A stretch of DNA of 64,000 nt from assembly GCA_029964075.1 (NCBI GenBank), contig CM057141.1:8618001-8682000 (forward strand), given 5' to 3'. Positions 1 to 9,965 of this stretch are shown one piece after another. Position 1 is the stretch's first letter. The number at the start of each line of letters is the position of its first letter. This DNA is from Patiria pectinifera. Taxonomy: Eukaryota > Echinodermata > Asteroidea > Valvatida > Asterinidae. The translations under genes were made by a program, and so were the position numbers. The notes beneath the pieces were generated by a model, which was not told the origin of the DNA, searched no databases, and worked only from the letters and a program-made list of their open reading frames with translations.

Positions 1-689
1 ACACCACATATACAAGGTTTGATTTTGATAAATGTACATTTGTGTTATTTTTTTGTTTTGTTTACATTACTTAAATTCTGTGTGTTTATATATTACAAGC
101 AATTATTATAACATTGTAAGATTACAACATTACAATTAAATAAACAGTGCCCTAGAAAAGGAACAACAATGACATACTCATAAGATGGAATTTTGAGTCG
201 GGGTGATGTAAATCAAATTAGGTTTTGCCCTTCACTGACGTATAAACACTGTATACTCAGTGTGTTACCTCCCAAGTGAAAGTTGGAAATATCACTCGGT
301 GTGGGACTCGAACCCACGACCTCCTTCTTTGTGCTTTCTGACAACGACATAAAGAATAACTTTATTTTACAATAAAATGAAAAAGTTCCTAAGTTAAGAT
401 ACAAATACAATAAACTCTTGTTAACTAAAACTTGGATAACTCAAAATTCCATTTATCTCAAAGTAATAGTCCATTCCCATCACGAGAATAGGATTTTATG
501 TACATGAATACCTTCGTAACTCAAAATGCCTGCACTGTACCTCCATTTAACTCAACTTTTTTTGGCCAGTTCATGGAAAATGCTGCCAAAACAGTCACAA
601 AGAAGCGTAACCAACATTGCAAAACTTTTTTTACAAGTCATTTCTGCCTAACGGACTTTGTCTTTTCATGTTTATTGTCATGTTTTAAG
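1..689. other. AT-rich stretch, no gene recognised
   Basis: AT-rich sequence. Short open frames exist on both strands but show no domain, no codon bias and no recognisable splice context. The only structured piece is the tRNA-like T-arm at 301-317. Confidence 0.6.
301..317 (-). repeat. tRNA-like T-arm, probable SINE remnant
   Basis: On the minus strand this reads GTGGGTTCGAGTCCCAC, a perfect 5-bp T-stem with a canonical B-box (GGTTCGAGTCCC). Neither an A-box nor an acceptor stem pairs at the expected distance on the 5' side. It is therefore not a whole tRNA gene. A tRNA-derived SINE that lost its 5' part is the simplest reading. Confidence 0.45.
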
Positions 690-691
690 TA

Positions 692-1129
692 TAGTGGAAT
701 GCCGCTATACCGAACATCACTATACCAAACATTCGGCTGTACCGAACATCATCCATGGCTCCCGGTATTAATGTACAAAACATACCGAACATTGATGTTG
801 GAAAAAGTCAACAGATGAACAAAAAATCTACCGGTTGTATTAAACTCTATTTGGGCCTCTTTTATTTCCCGAATATAAAACCACCCATGGTTACATTGTG
901 ATTGAATGTTGAAGAGCGATAGATGGCTATTATTTCCCCAAGGAATAAAAGGGAAAACCACTCGTTGAGTTTCGTGATGACTCTTCGTGCGGCCGCGGGA
1001 TGTGAGAAAATACCAGTTCACTATTGGTCAAAAGAGGGTACCAGCGGTTCAAAATCGCTATACCGAACGACTGTTATTACGAACACTTTCTGTGGATCCC
1101 GCGATGTTCGTTATAGCGGCGTTCCACTG
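692..1129. mobile_element. MITE with TA duplication (Tc1/mariner-like ends)
   Basis: The two ends are inverted repeats of about 27 bp. The left end reads TAGTGGAATGCCGCTATACC and the right end, reverse complemented, reads CAGTGGAACGCCGCTATAAC. TA dinucleotides flank the element at 690-691 and 1130-1131. Extra copies of the CCGAAC/TTCGGT motif sit near the left end. No transposase frame is present, so it is non-autonomous, about 438 bp. TA target duplications and these ends fit Tc1/mariner/pogo-type MITEs. Confidence 0.75.
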
Positions 1130-1484
1130 TACTTACAACAATATGAAATCTGAGTAAAATTATGCTTTTTAACTAAAGAAATATGCCATTTGAATAAAAG
1201 TAAAGAAGGAAAGTGTTCCAAATAACATGTCCATTGCATAGTGAGTGACGCTAGAAGCCATTCATATACATACATACACGTATGTAAATGTAGATTACAT
1301 GACTGTAGTAGACAAATTGGGAAACTTGCTTAAAGGGAATATACATCATTTGCTTTTGCTGTAATTTTCAGAAATGGATGGAATTGGGGGGTTGGAAATA
1401 TATAGCAAATATAGTTACACTGACTTTTTTTAGGTTTTGGGTTCGAAAATGCTATAAAAACCAAGAAAAACAATCATTTTCCTG

Positions 1485-1567
1485 TAGTCTGGTTCCCTGA
1501 CTCCATATAAGAAGAAACGGAGCAGTTTACATACATTGGGGAATTGTAAGGTCAGGGAACCAGTCTA
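1485..1567. repeat. Short fold-back (17-bp inverted arms)
   Basis: Arms TAGTCTGGTTCCCTGAC (1485-1501) and GTCAGGGAACCAGTCTA (1551-1567) are reverse complements with one mismatch and enclose about 49 bp. It may be a minimal MITE or a hairpin; no target duplication is clear. Confidence 0.6.
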
Positions 1568-1656
1568 GCTGGCTCGTACCCGTTCATAGGTTTGTAATCG
1601 ATTGCAAACAAGTGCGATGGTCAATTGGGGCCAGTATTTGAAAAAAAAGCCAGTTT

Positions 1657-1690
1657 TTTCCAACGCTGATCGGCCGATCAGCGTTGGAAA
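1657..1690. repeat. Perfect 34-bp palindrome
   Basis: The half-site TTTCCAACGCTGATCGG is followed at once by its exact reverse complement, with no spacer. It lies in an otherwise AT-rich stretch. Function unknown. Confidence 0.9.
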
Positions 1691-1916
1691 TTGATACAAA
1701 AATACCAATTTTCTTGAAAATGACAATATACCAGGTGCCATGTTTTACAGGATGCTTTACAATGTCATTCACTAACAGTCCAGCAAGGTATTTCAAAATG
1801 ATTTGGTAGTTTTATTTTTTGATGTTTGCAAATGTTGTATTTTCCCTTTAACTGGAACTCCAGATACCTCAAATTTATTATCCATTCCCTTGAGATTCAA
1901 CTTTATGGGCATCTAC

Positions 1917-2960
1917 TGCACTCTACTTACCTGTAGAGACACTACTAATGCATATTTCCCGAGAGGGTGCAATTTCTTTGCTGAGAGTTCACACAATAGC
2001 CAACCCATGTCCCGAGAACCACCATGATCTTCCTCTTTTCTCTTAGCGGTGTTCGAAGGTGAACGTGATATTTTCTTCTATGGTTTCCATCAGGCCAGAA
2101 TCAACCTGCAACCTTCAGAAGCAACATGAAGTGACTCAGAAACCCCCTTTCAAAATCACGGTTCAAATCACGGTGCAAAGTTTCAAGAGCAAGCTCTCCG
2201 ATACCTCCAGACAGATATGCCCAACTAGCCTGCGTCATCTGTGGCAAATACAGATGATGTGAGAACAGGCAATTTGCAAATACAGATGATGTGAGAACAG
2301 GCAATTTGCAAATACAGATGATGTGAGAACAGGCAATTTGCAAATACAGATGATGTGAGAACAGGCAATTTTCCTACTGATTCCCAGGGGCTATGAACAA
2401 ATATCCCCCCCATGTTGATGATTGATTCAGGGTTAGAATATAGAATTTTTTTAGTGCTCTGGAATTCCAGCTGTTCCACCTTCGTCGAAGTTCTTCCAGA
2501 GTCTATCACCCAAAAAGAAAAGGCCTTCAAGTATTAACACTATTCCAATCTGGATCGTCTTCTGACGGTTCATATCACCCAAATAAAAGACACAAACAAT
2601 CAGAATCTGTTTTCACTGCCTATATTATGCAATCTTGTTGGCCATGGCATACACGGGCCAGTTCACCCTACCACCGTGCTTCTAATGCAGGACATCTTGC
2701 CCCGCCTGCGATTCAACTCTATCCCACATGTGGTTCAAGTTGCTCCATACTCGGGCCAACTCACCCTATTTGCAGACCAACTCGGACCCATTACTACCCA
2801 AGTACAGGGAAAGGTCACATACTGGGTACCAGTGACCCAGTTCGGGTTCACCGTGAGCAACGGAATATCCCTCATACACTGAGTCGCCCTAATGCCTCAC
2901 CGCCAACTATTTCCATTTAGCCGTCTATAAATATCACCAGTTCAGACAGGGACACTGTGG
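1917..2960 (+). mobile_element. DIRS-like element relic: left terminal repeat plus gag-like fragment
   Basis: The segment 1923-2045 matches the DIRS left terminal repeats at 54718 and 60788 in this window: a CTTACCTGTAGAG-type core, then TAATGCATATTTCCC, GAGTTCACACAAT and CTTCCTCTTTTCTCTTAG. Further on, frames at 2627-2920 contain a stretch (IPHTLSRPN followed by PPTISI) that parallels LPHTVSRPP and SAISI of the gag-like protein at 62.0-62.5 kb. Stops and frameshifts break it, and reverse transcriptase, RNase H and recombinase are absent. It is a dead 5' fragment on the plus strand. Confidence 0.65.
2244..2371. repeat. 32-bp tandem repeat, four copies
   Basis: Four consecutive near-identical 32-bp units begin at 2244, 2276, 2308 and 2340; each starts GCAAATACAGATGATGTGAG. 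Because 32 is not a multiple of three, a coding frame cycles through all phases. The array lies inside the DIRS gag relic. Confidence 0.9.
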
Positions 2961-3879
2961 CAAGAGACGTGAGAATCCATCACATGCACATGGCAGCGTG
3001 AATTTTTGCTGGGAAAGTTGAGGCATGTTTCAGAGAGAAAATTCTGTCCGATGAAGATGTTATCGCTATGTGTCGCCTCTGTCCCTTGAAAATGCAACTG
3101 CGTCTGGTTCTCTGGTTGGGCCTCTTGGTTTAGATTATGTCCAACCTCCATTCTCTTACTTCTTTGTGGGTGTCTTGTCAGGAGAAGGGAAGAGGGTACC
3201 ACCATTTTGGTAGACATGATACCAGCTGCCTTCTAGTGTTTGAATGAAACCTTACCTATGTCCAAGTAACAGTTTGCTCTGATCTCGGTACTGGCTACTG
3301 CTGCCCACAGAAGCAACAATGGAAGCACTGCTTTTCCCTCCTAATGGGGCACGGAAACGCATGTTATCACTGTACCTCTTGTTGGTCGAGAGTTATTTGC
3401 TTGGAAATTCCTAAGCACAGCTAAGCACATTGACGCTAAAGAACAAATCAATTTTCTCAAGCCTGTTCCCAAGTCAGGGCCAGACTTGAAATCAATGGCG
3501 ACTTTTCAAGTTTTCTTGGGATGTCCCATAATGACTTTTTGAGGAAGGTCATGGACCACCTTCCAATATAGGCCCCGATTATCCAATAGGCACAGTAGGT
3601 ACTGTGCTGAGGGCCTACAAAAAATTGGGGGCGTACGAAAATACCCCCAAACTATTTTCGTCCCCAAATAAAAAAAAACGTGGCCTACATTTGATTCTAT
3701 AGCTCAGAATAGCTGATTGAATGACTCCAAACTCGAAAATGATGTTTAAATGATGATCTTTTGCTTTAAGAAATAATTGGTTAAAGTGGTATAAGAAATT
3801 GCTTCAGATTGCACCCCAGAGCATCTGGAATCCAATTTTTTCCTAAGTATTTCCAATCCAAGTGCAGGAGGAACTCAAC
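2961..3879. other. No gene recognised
   Basis: Mixed-composition DNA with many stops in all frames. A piece near 3560-3700 with runs of A and G/C looks like a diverged interspersed repeat, but I see no ends. The 3' edge runs into the gypsy reverse-transcriptase relic. Confidence 0.5.
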
Positions 3880-4426
3880 AATATAGAGCGGAATGGAGTA
3901 CTCCTGAAGATGGACTAGAGCGACTGGGCAACACCAGTTGTGGCCGTACCCAAGGCCGCCAAAACTGTTCGACTCTGAGGTAACTACAAAGTCACAATCA
4001 ACCAAGCCGTTGATGCTTAACAATATCCATTGCCAACCTCACAAGATTGGTACGCAGTACTTAGTAGAGCGAGTGTCTCCACTAAACTGGATTTGTCTCA
4101 CACATACGCCAACTCAGCGTCGACAAGGAAAGTCAACTGGTATGAAGTACTCCCCAAAATCTTCCAGTCTGCCATGGATAAAATGTTGCAAGGCATTCCA
4201 CATTGTGTGTGCAACCAGGATGACCTCCTGATATCCACAAAAGGCATGGAGGAATACCTGGAAATCCTTGAAACCCTTTGATACCTTGGACTCAAAGTAG
4301 ATGCCAACGGACTTCGCCCTGTGAAGGGGAAGTTGAAGCCATCGTGAATGCTCCAAAGCCCAACAATGTGTCAGAGCTACGATCATCCTTGGAATGGTGC
4401 AGATCTATGCACGATTCCTACCAGAT
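3880..4426 (+). pseudogene. Ty3/gypsy element A, reverse transcriptase part
   Basis: Read across frames, the strand encodes successive Ty3/gypsy RT blocks. They are a WATPVVAVPKA-like start (about 3925-3955), a TINQAVDA block (near 4000), YPLPTSQD (about 4028-4050), TKLDLSHTYA (4080-4110), KIFQSAMDKMLQGIPH (4158-4205), CNQDDLLISTK (about 4208-4245, normally YxDDILI) and a GLKVDAN/VSELRS tail. Frameshifts and stops make it non-functional. The RT stops abruptly at 4426, where an LTR element begins. The same protein resumes at 16689. Confidence 0.85.
4422..4426. repeat. Target-site duplication CAGAT, left copy
   Basis: CAGAT precedes the LTR start TGTTGTAG. The same five bases follow the LTR end TTGTTACA at 16689-16693. 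The two copies lie at adjacent positions in the gypsy A protein. Five-base duplications are usual for LTR retrotransposon integration. Confidence 0.85.
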
Positions 4427-4657
4427 TGTTGTAGTCTTTAAGTCAGGAAATGATTCACACAAGACTCATTGTAGGCTTTAAAAATGTTGTGTTGTCTAAC
4501 TCTTATTCTTAACCATGTGCTCTCAAGTCTCATTCCTTTGTCTTAGCCATCTTTAATTTGTGTGGTTATGTGACCTTTCTATACTCTAGTGTATGTGTAC
4601 TAACTTGAGGTCACATACAGAGGGCGCTGTACCTTGTGACCATTAACTCTTGTTACA
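4427..4657 (-). repeat. 3' LTR of element B
   Basis: This 231-bp repeat runs from TGTTGTAG to TTGTTACA on the plus strand. Its right ~120 bp, including ACTTGAGGTCACATACAG and CCATTAACTCTTGTTACA, recurs at 16567-16688. On the minus strand it begins TGTAACAAGAG and ends CTACAACA, the usual TG...CA. Confidence 0.85.
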
Positions 4658-4668
4658 TCTCTCTTTTC
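4658..4668 (-). other. Polypurine tract of element B
   Basis: Read on the minus strand, GAAAAGAGAGA lies directly before the 3' LTR. This is the expected place for the plus-strand primer of an LTR retrotransposon. Confidence 0.65.
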
Positions 4669-4774
4669 AATAAGAAAACAAATGATTATCAATTTGTTTT
4701 TTTTCGTAAAATGTTCTCAGGTCTCACATTGTCCAGTTCAATTCCATTAAGTTCTGTAGAACAAGAGTTGTTAC

Positions 4775-4916
4775 GACCAGTAATGTAATAATGGCCCAAT
4801 AATGTAATAAAATTGACCAGTAATGTAATATCGACCAGTAATGTAATAATTTCTGCCAGTAATGTAATAAATGAAGCGACCAGTAATGTAATAAAAATTG
4901 ACCAGTAATGTAATAA
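4775..4916. repeat. GACCAGTAATGTAATAA interspersed array (inverted copy near 13.9 kb)
   Basis: Seven or so short units of GACCAGTAATGTAATA with spacers of varying length. The sequence from about 4780 to 5000 is the reverse complement of 13835-14010, including the flanking ACCATACATTTC. The two form a diverged inverted pair about 9 kb apart, both inside LTR element B. Confidence 0.75.
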
Positions 4917-5124
4917 CCATACATTTCATACAATTTTGAAAACATTTTGAAAAACTTTGTATTTTGTTCGTGTTTTGTTCTATTAATGTCTGTTTTTTTG
5001 AGTAAGTTGGCACACTCCAGTAACTTGTTAATAACAGAGTTTTCGTTCTCCCTCCGGACAATTGTTCTCTACAACTTCCTTCTCAATTGTTTTATATACA
5101 TGTATGTTAAAACCGCTTGACCTT

Positions 5125-5147
5125 CACTTCCGGTATTACCGGAAGTG
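5125..5147. promoter_or_regulatory. Palindrome of two inverted ETS-type cores
   Basis: CACTTCCGGTA, one base, then TACCGGAAGTG: perfect 11-bp arms. Each arm contains the ETS-family core GGAAGT. The palindrome is visible; regulatory use is inference, since it lies in repeat-rich DNA without a nearby exon. Confidence 0.35.
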
Positions 5148-5509
5148 GCATATGTAGCACGATATTTAGAGAGACACCCCCCCCTCCTTTGTGTTGGTCA
5201 TTGTGTTACCAGAATCTCAGGAATTCTTTTGAAATATCTGGGGGGGGGGTGTTAGTTAACAATAGTCTAGGGTTTACATTGGGTATAGGGAGATTTTTTT
5301 TTTGGGGGGGGTACCCCTTTGTCTCATATCGTGCTGGGTAAAGTGGAATGAAAATGAAATATACCCTTACAAAAATATCCCATGGAGATTTCCCATATGG
5401 AGAGTGAAGTACTTTTTTTAAAGTATTTCTATTATGCCTAACAAAGTTGGACATGTTTTTCAGTTCCAGATTCATGGCTTTTCAACATGTTTGCAATGAC
5501 TGACATTCA

Positions 5510-5772
5510 CATGGACATCGCCAGGATTTTTTTCTAGGGGGGGGGGGGGTAAAGCCCATTCCCCCCCCCTAAAATCCCTTTATTTTCCAGCATTTTCTCG
5601 ATTGATGATTTTTTTTCGAGGGTGGGCATGGACATTTGTAACCCCCCAACCCATTAAATTAACAATATGATTTCGCGCATCTTTTTCTTCTTTTTTCTCC
5701 TTTTTTCTCCTTTTTTGTTTACTTCTTTTGCTTGTCGGGGGGGGGGGGGCCTTGCCCCCTCGCCACGCCCAT
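5510..5772. mobile_element. G/C-run-rich MITE with 8-9 bp target duplication
   Basis: TGACATTCA occurs at 5501-5509 and 5773-5781. The ends are imperfect inverted repeats: ATGGACATCGCCAGG at the left, and ATGGGCGTGGCGAGG at the right when reverse complemented. The interior has long G and C runs and no coding frame. The 8-9 bp duplication suggests a hAT-type family. Exact ends are uncertain by a base. Confidence 0.6.
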
Positions 5773-5781
5773 TGACATTCA

Positions 5782-6530
5782 TTTAGATGATTATTATGAA
5801 GCAAAGTGGCATCTGGTTGCAACATTTTTTCCTTCGTTTGTAACTCAACAATTAAACGCAAACCTCCAGTTTTTACCTAATGTTCTTAGTGATTCAACAT
5901 GTTTTAATCTGTTTTATTTTAGTATCGTCACTTGTTTATATTCAGTGATAGCAGTTTTTTAACTGTGGCGTCATTGTGATATCCTCAGGTATTAAACTAG
6001 AGGCGATTTTTTTACTCAAGCACATGATTATTTTTTTTATCATTCCTAACTCATGGACCAGTGAACAATCATGTCCATACTTTGTAATCTGATACACTGA
6101 ATTATATAATACAAAGTCGCATGATCTTACCAGAAGGGTAAATCATTATGCAGATACAGTCCCTAAATTAAAAGAGACCCAATTTTGTCCCCAAAACGGG
6201 TAGAGGGATGAGCATGAAACCTACTATGAAGATGAACCCTTGTCCGAAGATGCCGAGAAAATGAGTAACGTCATTATGACGTACATGTAATGTTATGTCA
6301 AATTACAAATGATTAACACTTTTTTTCGGAGTATGAAGTTCCCCGCACTGCTCTCCGTTAACAAAGGCTTTGGCCCAGTGATGTACCCGAGGATGTTGTA
6401 ATGCAGTGATAAGACTAACGAGGCATCTAATGTAGGGTTGGTAAGGGTATGCAAATTGTTTTTTAGCGTCTTCACCTGCAAGTGCGTCCTCTGTAATTTG
6501 GCAATGGGTACGGGCATGAAAGGACTGATT
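5782..6530. other. No gene recognised; 3' flank of a LINE
   Basis: AT-rich sequence with no domain-bearing frame. The part just left of 6531 is probably the 3' untranslated end of the minus-strand LINE, but no clear tail or target duplication is visible. Confidence 0.45.
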
Positions 6531-9210
6531 TTATGCTCGGACCAGCTCGGCGTCCAGGCGGGTAGCGCCGTAATTACATCTGTGTCGCCACTCGGCTCTG
6601 TTTTTGGCCAATGTCTCAAATCGATTGGTTGGAATTCCGCTCTTCTTCAGCGTTGCCTTCATATGGTCTTTGTAGCGTTTGAACTGACCACCGACAGAAC
6701 GCTGGCCCTGGGTGAGTTCACCATACAGCGTGCGACGCGGGAGCCAGTTCGCTGGCATTCTGATAACATGGCCAACCCAACGGAGTTGACATCCAGCTAT
6801 GGTTGCTTCTAGGGTTGAGCTCCCGGCTCGCCAACAAATTTCCGCATGCGGCACCTTGTTCCACCAGCGAAGCCCAAGAATGCGTTGAAGACAGGAGATG
6901 TGGAACCGCTCCAGCATCTTAGCATGGCATCGGTAGAGGACCCAGGCTTCGCAACCATAGAGTAGCGTCGAGATGCACACAGCGTTGTAGACCGCCACTT
7001 TGGTTTTTATGGAGAGGTTCCTATTGAGGAACACCCGTCGAGAAAGCTGTCCAAAAGCAGCGGAGGCAAGACGAACACGTCGCTGAATATCGTCAGTGCA
7101 GGCTGGCGTTCGGTGTTGAGAGCTGCTGCAGAACTTCATTCTTTTTGGTGATGATGACAAGACCAGCACAGCCATGCGTCGACCATGCTATCTAGTAGCC
7201 TCTGTAGCCCAGCCGGGGAATGACTAACAAGGGCTGTGTCATCGGCGTACTGGAGTTCGAAAACGTGCTCACTTGAGGTCTTTGTTGGGGCTTGGAGACA
7301 GCGGAAGTTGAAGAGGCTTCCGTCCATCCAGTTCAGTGGAGCCACGCAAGTACAGGGTGACTGCGGCAGTGAAGAGGTTGAAGATTACAGGCGACAGTAC
7401 ACAACCTTGCTTGACTCCGACTTGGACAGGAAAGAAATCTGATTCTGCGCCTCCGTACACAACGCGCGCCACCATGCCATCGTGAAAGTCCTTAATGATG
7501 GCTAAGAAGACTGGCGAACATCCAAACTTCTTAAGGACTTCCCACAGGATCTCTCGATTGATGGTGTCAAACGCCTTGGTGAGGTCAACGAAGGCGGCAA
7601 AGAAGTCTCGATGCTGCTCGACCATGTCGACTGTGCTGCGGTTGTGAAGCCGCACTGTGACTCAGACAGGACGACGTCCGCGACATGCAGAAGAAGGCGA
7701 GCAAGCATCAGACGGGCCAAGACTTTGCCAGTGACTGATAGCAGGGAGATGCCGCAGCTGTTTCCGCAGTCAACTCGATTGCCCTTGCGCTTATTGATGG
7801 GGACGACGTTGGCGTCTTTCCACTGTTGAGGCACGCACTTAGCAGCCCAGACTGAGTGGATGAAGCCATGCAGCCGCAGAAGGAGACGGCATCCGCCGAA
7901 CTTGAGGACTTCAGCTGAGATGCGATTGACACCAGATAGCTTGTTTGATTTCAAGCCATTGACCGCTTTTCGAACTTCTTCAAACAAAGGCGTATCGTCA
8001 AGGCAATCGATGGCCGGAAATGTAGGCAGATCGTCCAGGAATGATGCATCAGTGGGGTTCCTTCGGTTCAGCAGGTCGTTGAAGTATTCAGCCCATCGCG
8101 CCAGGATACCACTGCGGTCTTTGATGGTCGTCGTTCCTGTGCTATCTTTCACGGGACAAAACGAGTTCACGATCGGTCCGTGAAGAGCTTTCAAGGCTGC
8201 GTAAAAGGACTGGCTGTTATTTGCATCCGCATATCCTTGAATTTCCCGTGCTTTGGCCATCCACCAGTTGTTCCGCATGACACATAGCTGGCGTTGAACC
8301 CGGGCACGCAGAACCGACCAGCAGTCATGAAGGACAGTTGAGTTTCGACTACGCAGGTATGCATCGTGAGCGGTGTTCTTCTCGTGGAGGAGCGAGTGGA
8401 TTTCGGCCGAGTTGTCGTCGAGCCAATCCTGGTGATGTTTTTGGGCGACTTTGAGGGCAGCTTCTGCAGCCGAGGTGATAGTTGTTGCAAGAGACTCCCC
8501 TTGGGTAGTGAGGGCTGGAGTGTCGAGTGGGGTGTCGACAGCTTCGGGGAGCTTGTCCAGGCGTTCCTGCAACAGTCTTTCAAGAACATAGTAGTTAGTG
8601 CCGACTAATTGGTGATGGCGAGTTCGAATTCGGAACACAGCTCAAGCAAGCTAAGCCCGTTATTATTGGCATTTCCAATGCTGTGCTGCCCGATGACGCC
8701 TTGCCATACATGGTAGTTAGTGCCAACTCTGGCATTGAAGTCGCCGAGTAGCAGCACTTTGTCAGTCGGGGGGACATGTTGTAGAGCGGATCGAAGTGTA
8801 TCATAGAATAGAGCCTTCTCCTCATCAGATGAGACAATAGGCGGTGCATATGCGCTGAGCATGGTGACAAAACGGCCTTCCACAAGTGAGATTCAAAGGG
8901 TCATCAGGCGCTCGCTGACGCCGACTGGCGATTCAGGCAATGACAAAAACAACAGAGTGTGGATGGCAAAACTAATGCCGTGGATGCGTGGGGAGCCGGC
9001 TGGGCGGCCCTTCCAAAAGAACGTGTAGCCTTCACCGACTTCCATAAGTGAGCCTTCGTTGGAGAATCGGGTTTCGCTGAGGGCGGCGATGTTGATATTG
9101 TATCAGCGCAGTTCAGCGGTGACCAAAGTGGTGTGATGCTGGGGTCGACTGCTGGTGCGGTTGTTGAGGAGTGTGCGAACGTTCCACGTAGCAACGTTCA
9201 GAGCCTTCAT
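6531..9210 (-). pseudogene. Degraded APE-type LINE (endonuclease + reverse transcriptase)
   Basis: The protein starts at the ATG at 9208-9210 with LNVATWNVRTL. The endonuclease continues through AALSETRFSNEG, VLLLGDFNARVG and FELAITN (about 8615). There the endonuclease C-terminal end is deleted and the frame resumes as QLVGTNYYVLERLLQ. RT motifs follow: NSCGISLLSVTGK (about 7750), FVDLTKAFDTI (about 7570), VKQGCVLSPV (about 7400), YADDTALV (about 7250), and a C-terminal LRWWNKVPHAEIC / LRWVGHVIRMP block (6800-6870). An in-frame stop near 9110 and several frameshifts make it inactive. Proteins of this type are often mis-annotated as craniofacial development protein 2-like. I do not assign the LINE clade. 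Confidence 0.85.
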
Positions 9211-9965
9211 CTTAATATCTTTGTCCTTATTTCCTTTTGTATTTCAACCGCATGACGAGACACTCCGGCGAATGCGGCAATCCGCCCGGAAAAGGAGGAA
9301 GAGGCGATTTTTAGGCCACCTTTTCTAGGCCCCACCTCATATGAGGTGAGCAGCGCGGATCCTGAACAGGCCTGCTCAGTCGACTTGGTAGCTGTCGAAG
9401 GAAACTGCTGTTCCGTCCCAGGCTCCGACGACCATCTTTCCGAGCCCGCCTACGTGCAGATACGAACTAGAGGCTTTCAGCCCGTCTGAGCCTGCCCCAC
9501 TCGTTTGTGAATCCATCGCCACAGGACTTTTGATGAGCCTTCCACACCATTATATGAAGGCGATGTGGAAACTTGTGCAAATGATTTTTAAAGTGGTGGA
9601 ACGGGTGCACAATCCGTAGCCCACTATCTTGACGCGTGCAAACAGTTAATCCGATGGCAAGGAGAATCCAAGACAACCGGCTGTCACAGCGCTGCATTGC
9701 CTTGCCGAGAACTCAGGTTATTCAAAGGTCGCCAACATGTAGGCACCACATGGGTTTTGGATCGGAGTTTACCTTCTCCTAGGCAGATTGCCGAACAAGG
9801 CTTACGAGTTCCCCCCTACCCAGGTTTGGAATCAGAGTTGTCCTTCTCCTAGGCGGACTGCCAACCAAGGCTAGCGAGCTCCACCTGCCCAGGTTTAGAA
9901 TCAGAGTTGTCCTTCTCCTAGATGGACTACCAGCCACGGCTATTGGAGCTCCATCTACCCGAAGC
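9211..9965 (-). repeat. LINE 5' leader with about 69-bp monomers
   Basis: The sequence upstream of the LINE start codon is GC-rich and not coding. At 9752-9965 three units of about 69-70 bp occur, marked by GGTTTGGAATCAGAGTT, CCTTCTCCTAG and CCAAGGCT, starting near 9752, 9823 and 9892. Tandem 5' monomers are known as promoters in some LINEs; that role is inferred here from position only. Confidence 0.6.

Larger units (their letters stand above)
1130..1914. other. Non-coding; holds two palindromes
   Basis: No gene seen. The stretch contains an 83-bp fold-back (1485-1567) and a perfect 34-bp palindrome (1657-1690), both listed separately. Confidence 0.6.

Noticed and set aside
301-317. Possible tRNA gene on the minus strand
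   Set aside because: Only the T-arm/B-box is present; no matching acceptor, D-arm or A-box can be placed at the right distance.
6438-6812. 124-codon plus frame
   Set aside because: Antisense of the C-terminal end of the degraded LINE.
8191-8589. 132-codon minus frame overlapping the LINE
   Set aside because: Shadow of the true LINE reading in the neighbouring frame, which carries the RT motifs.
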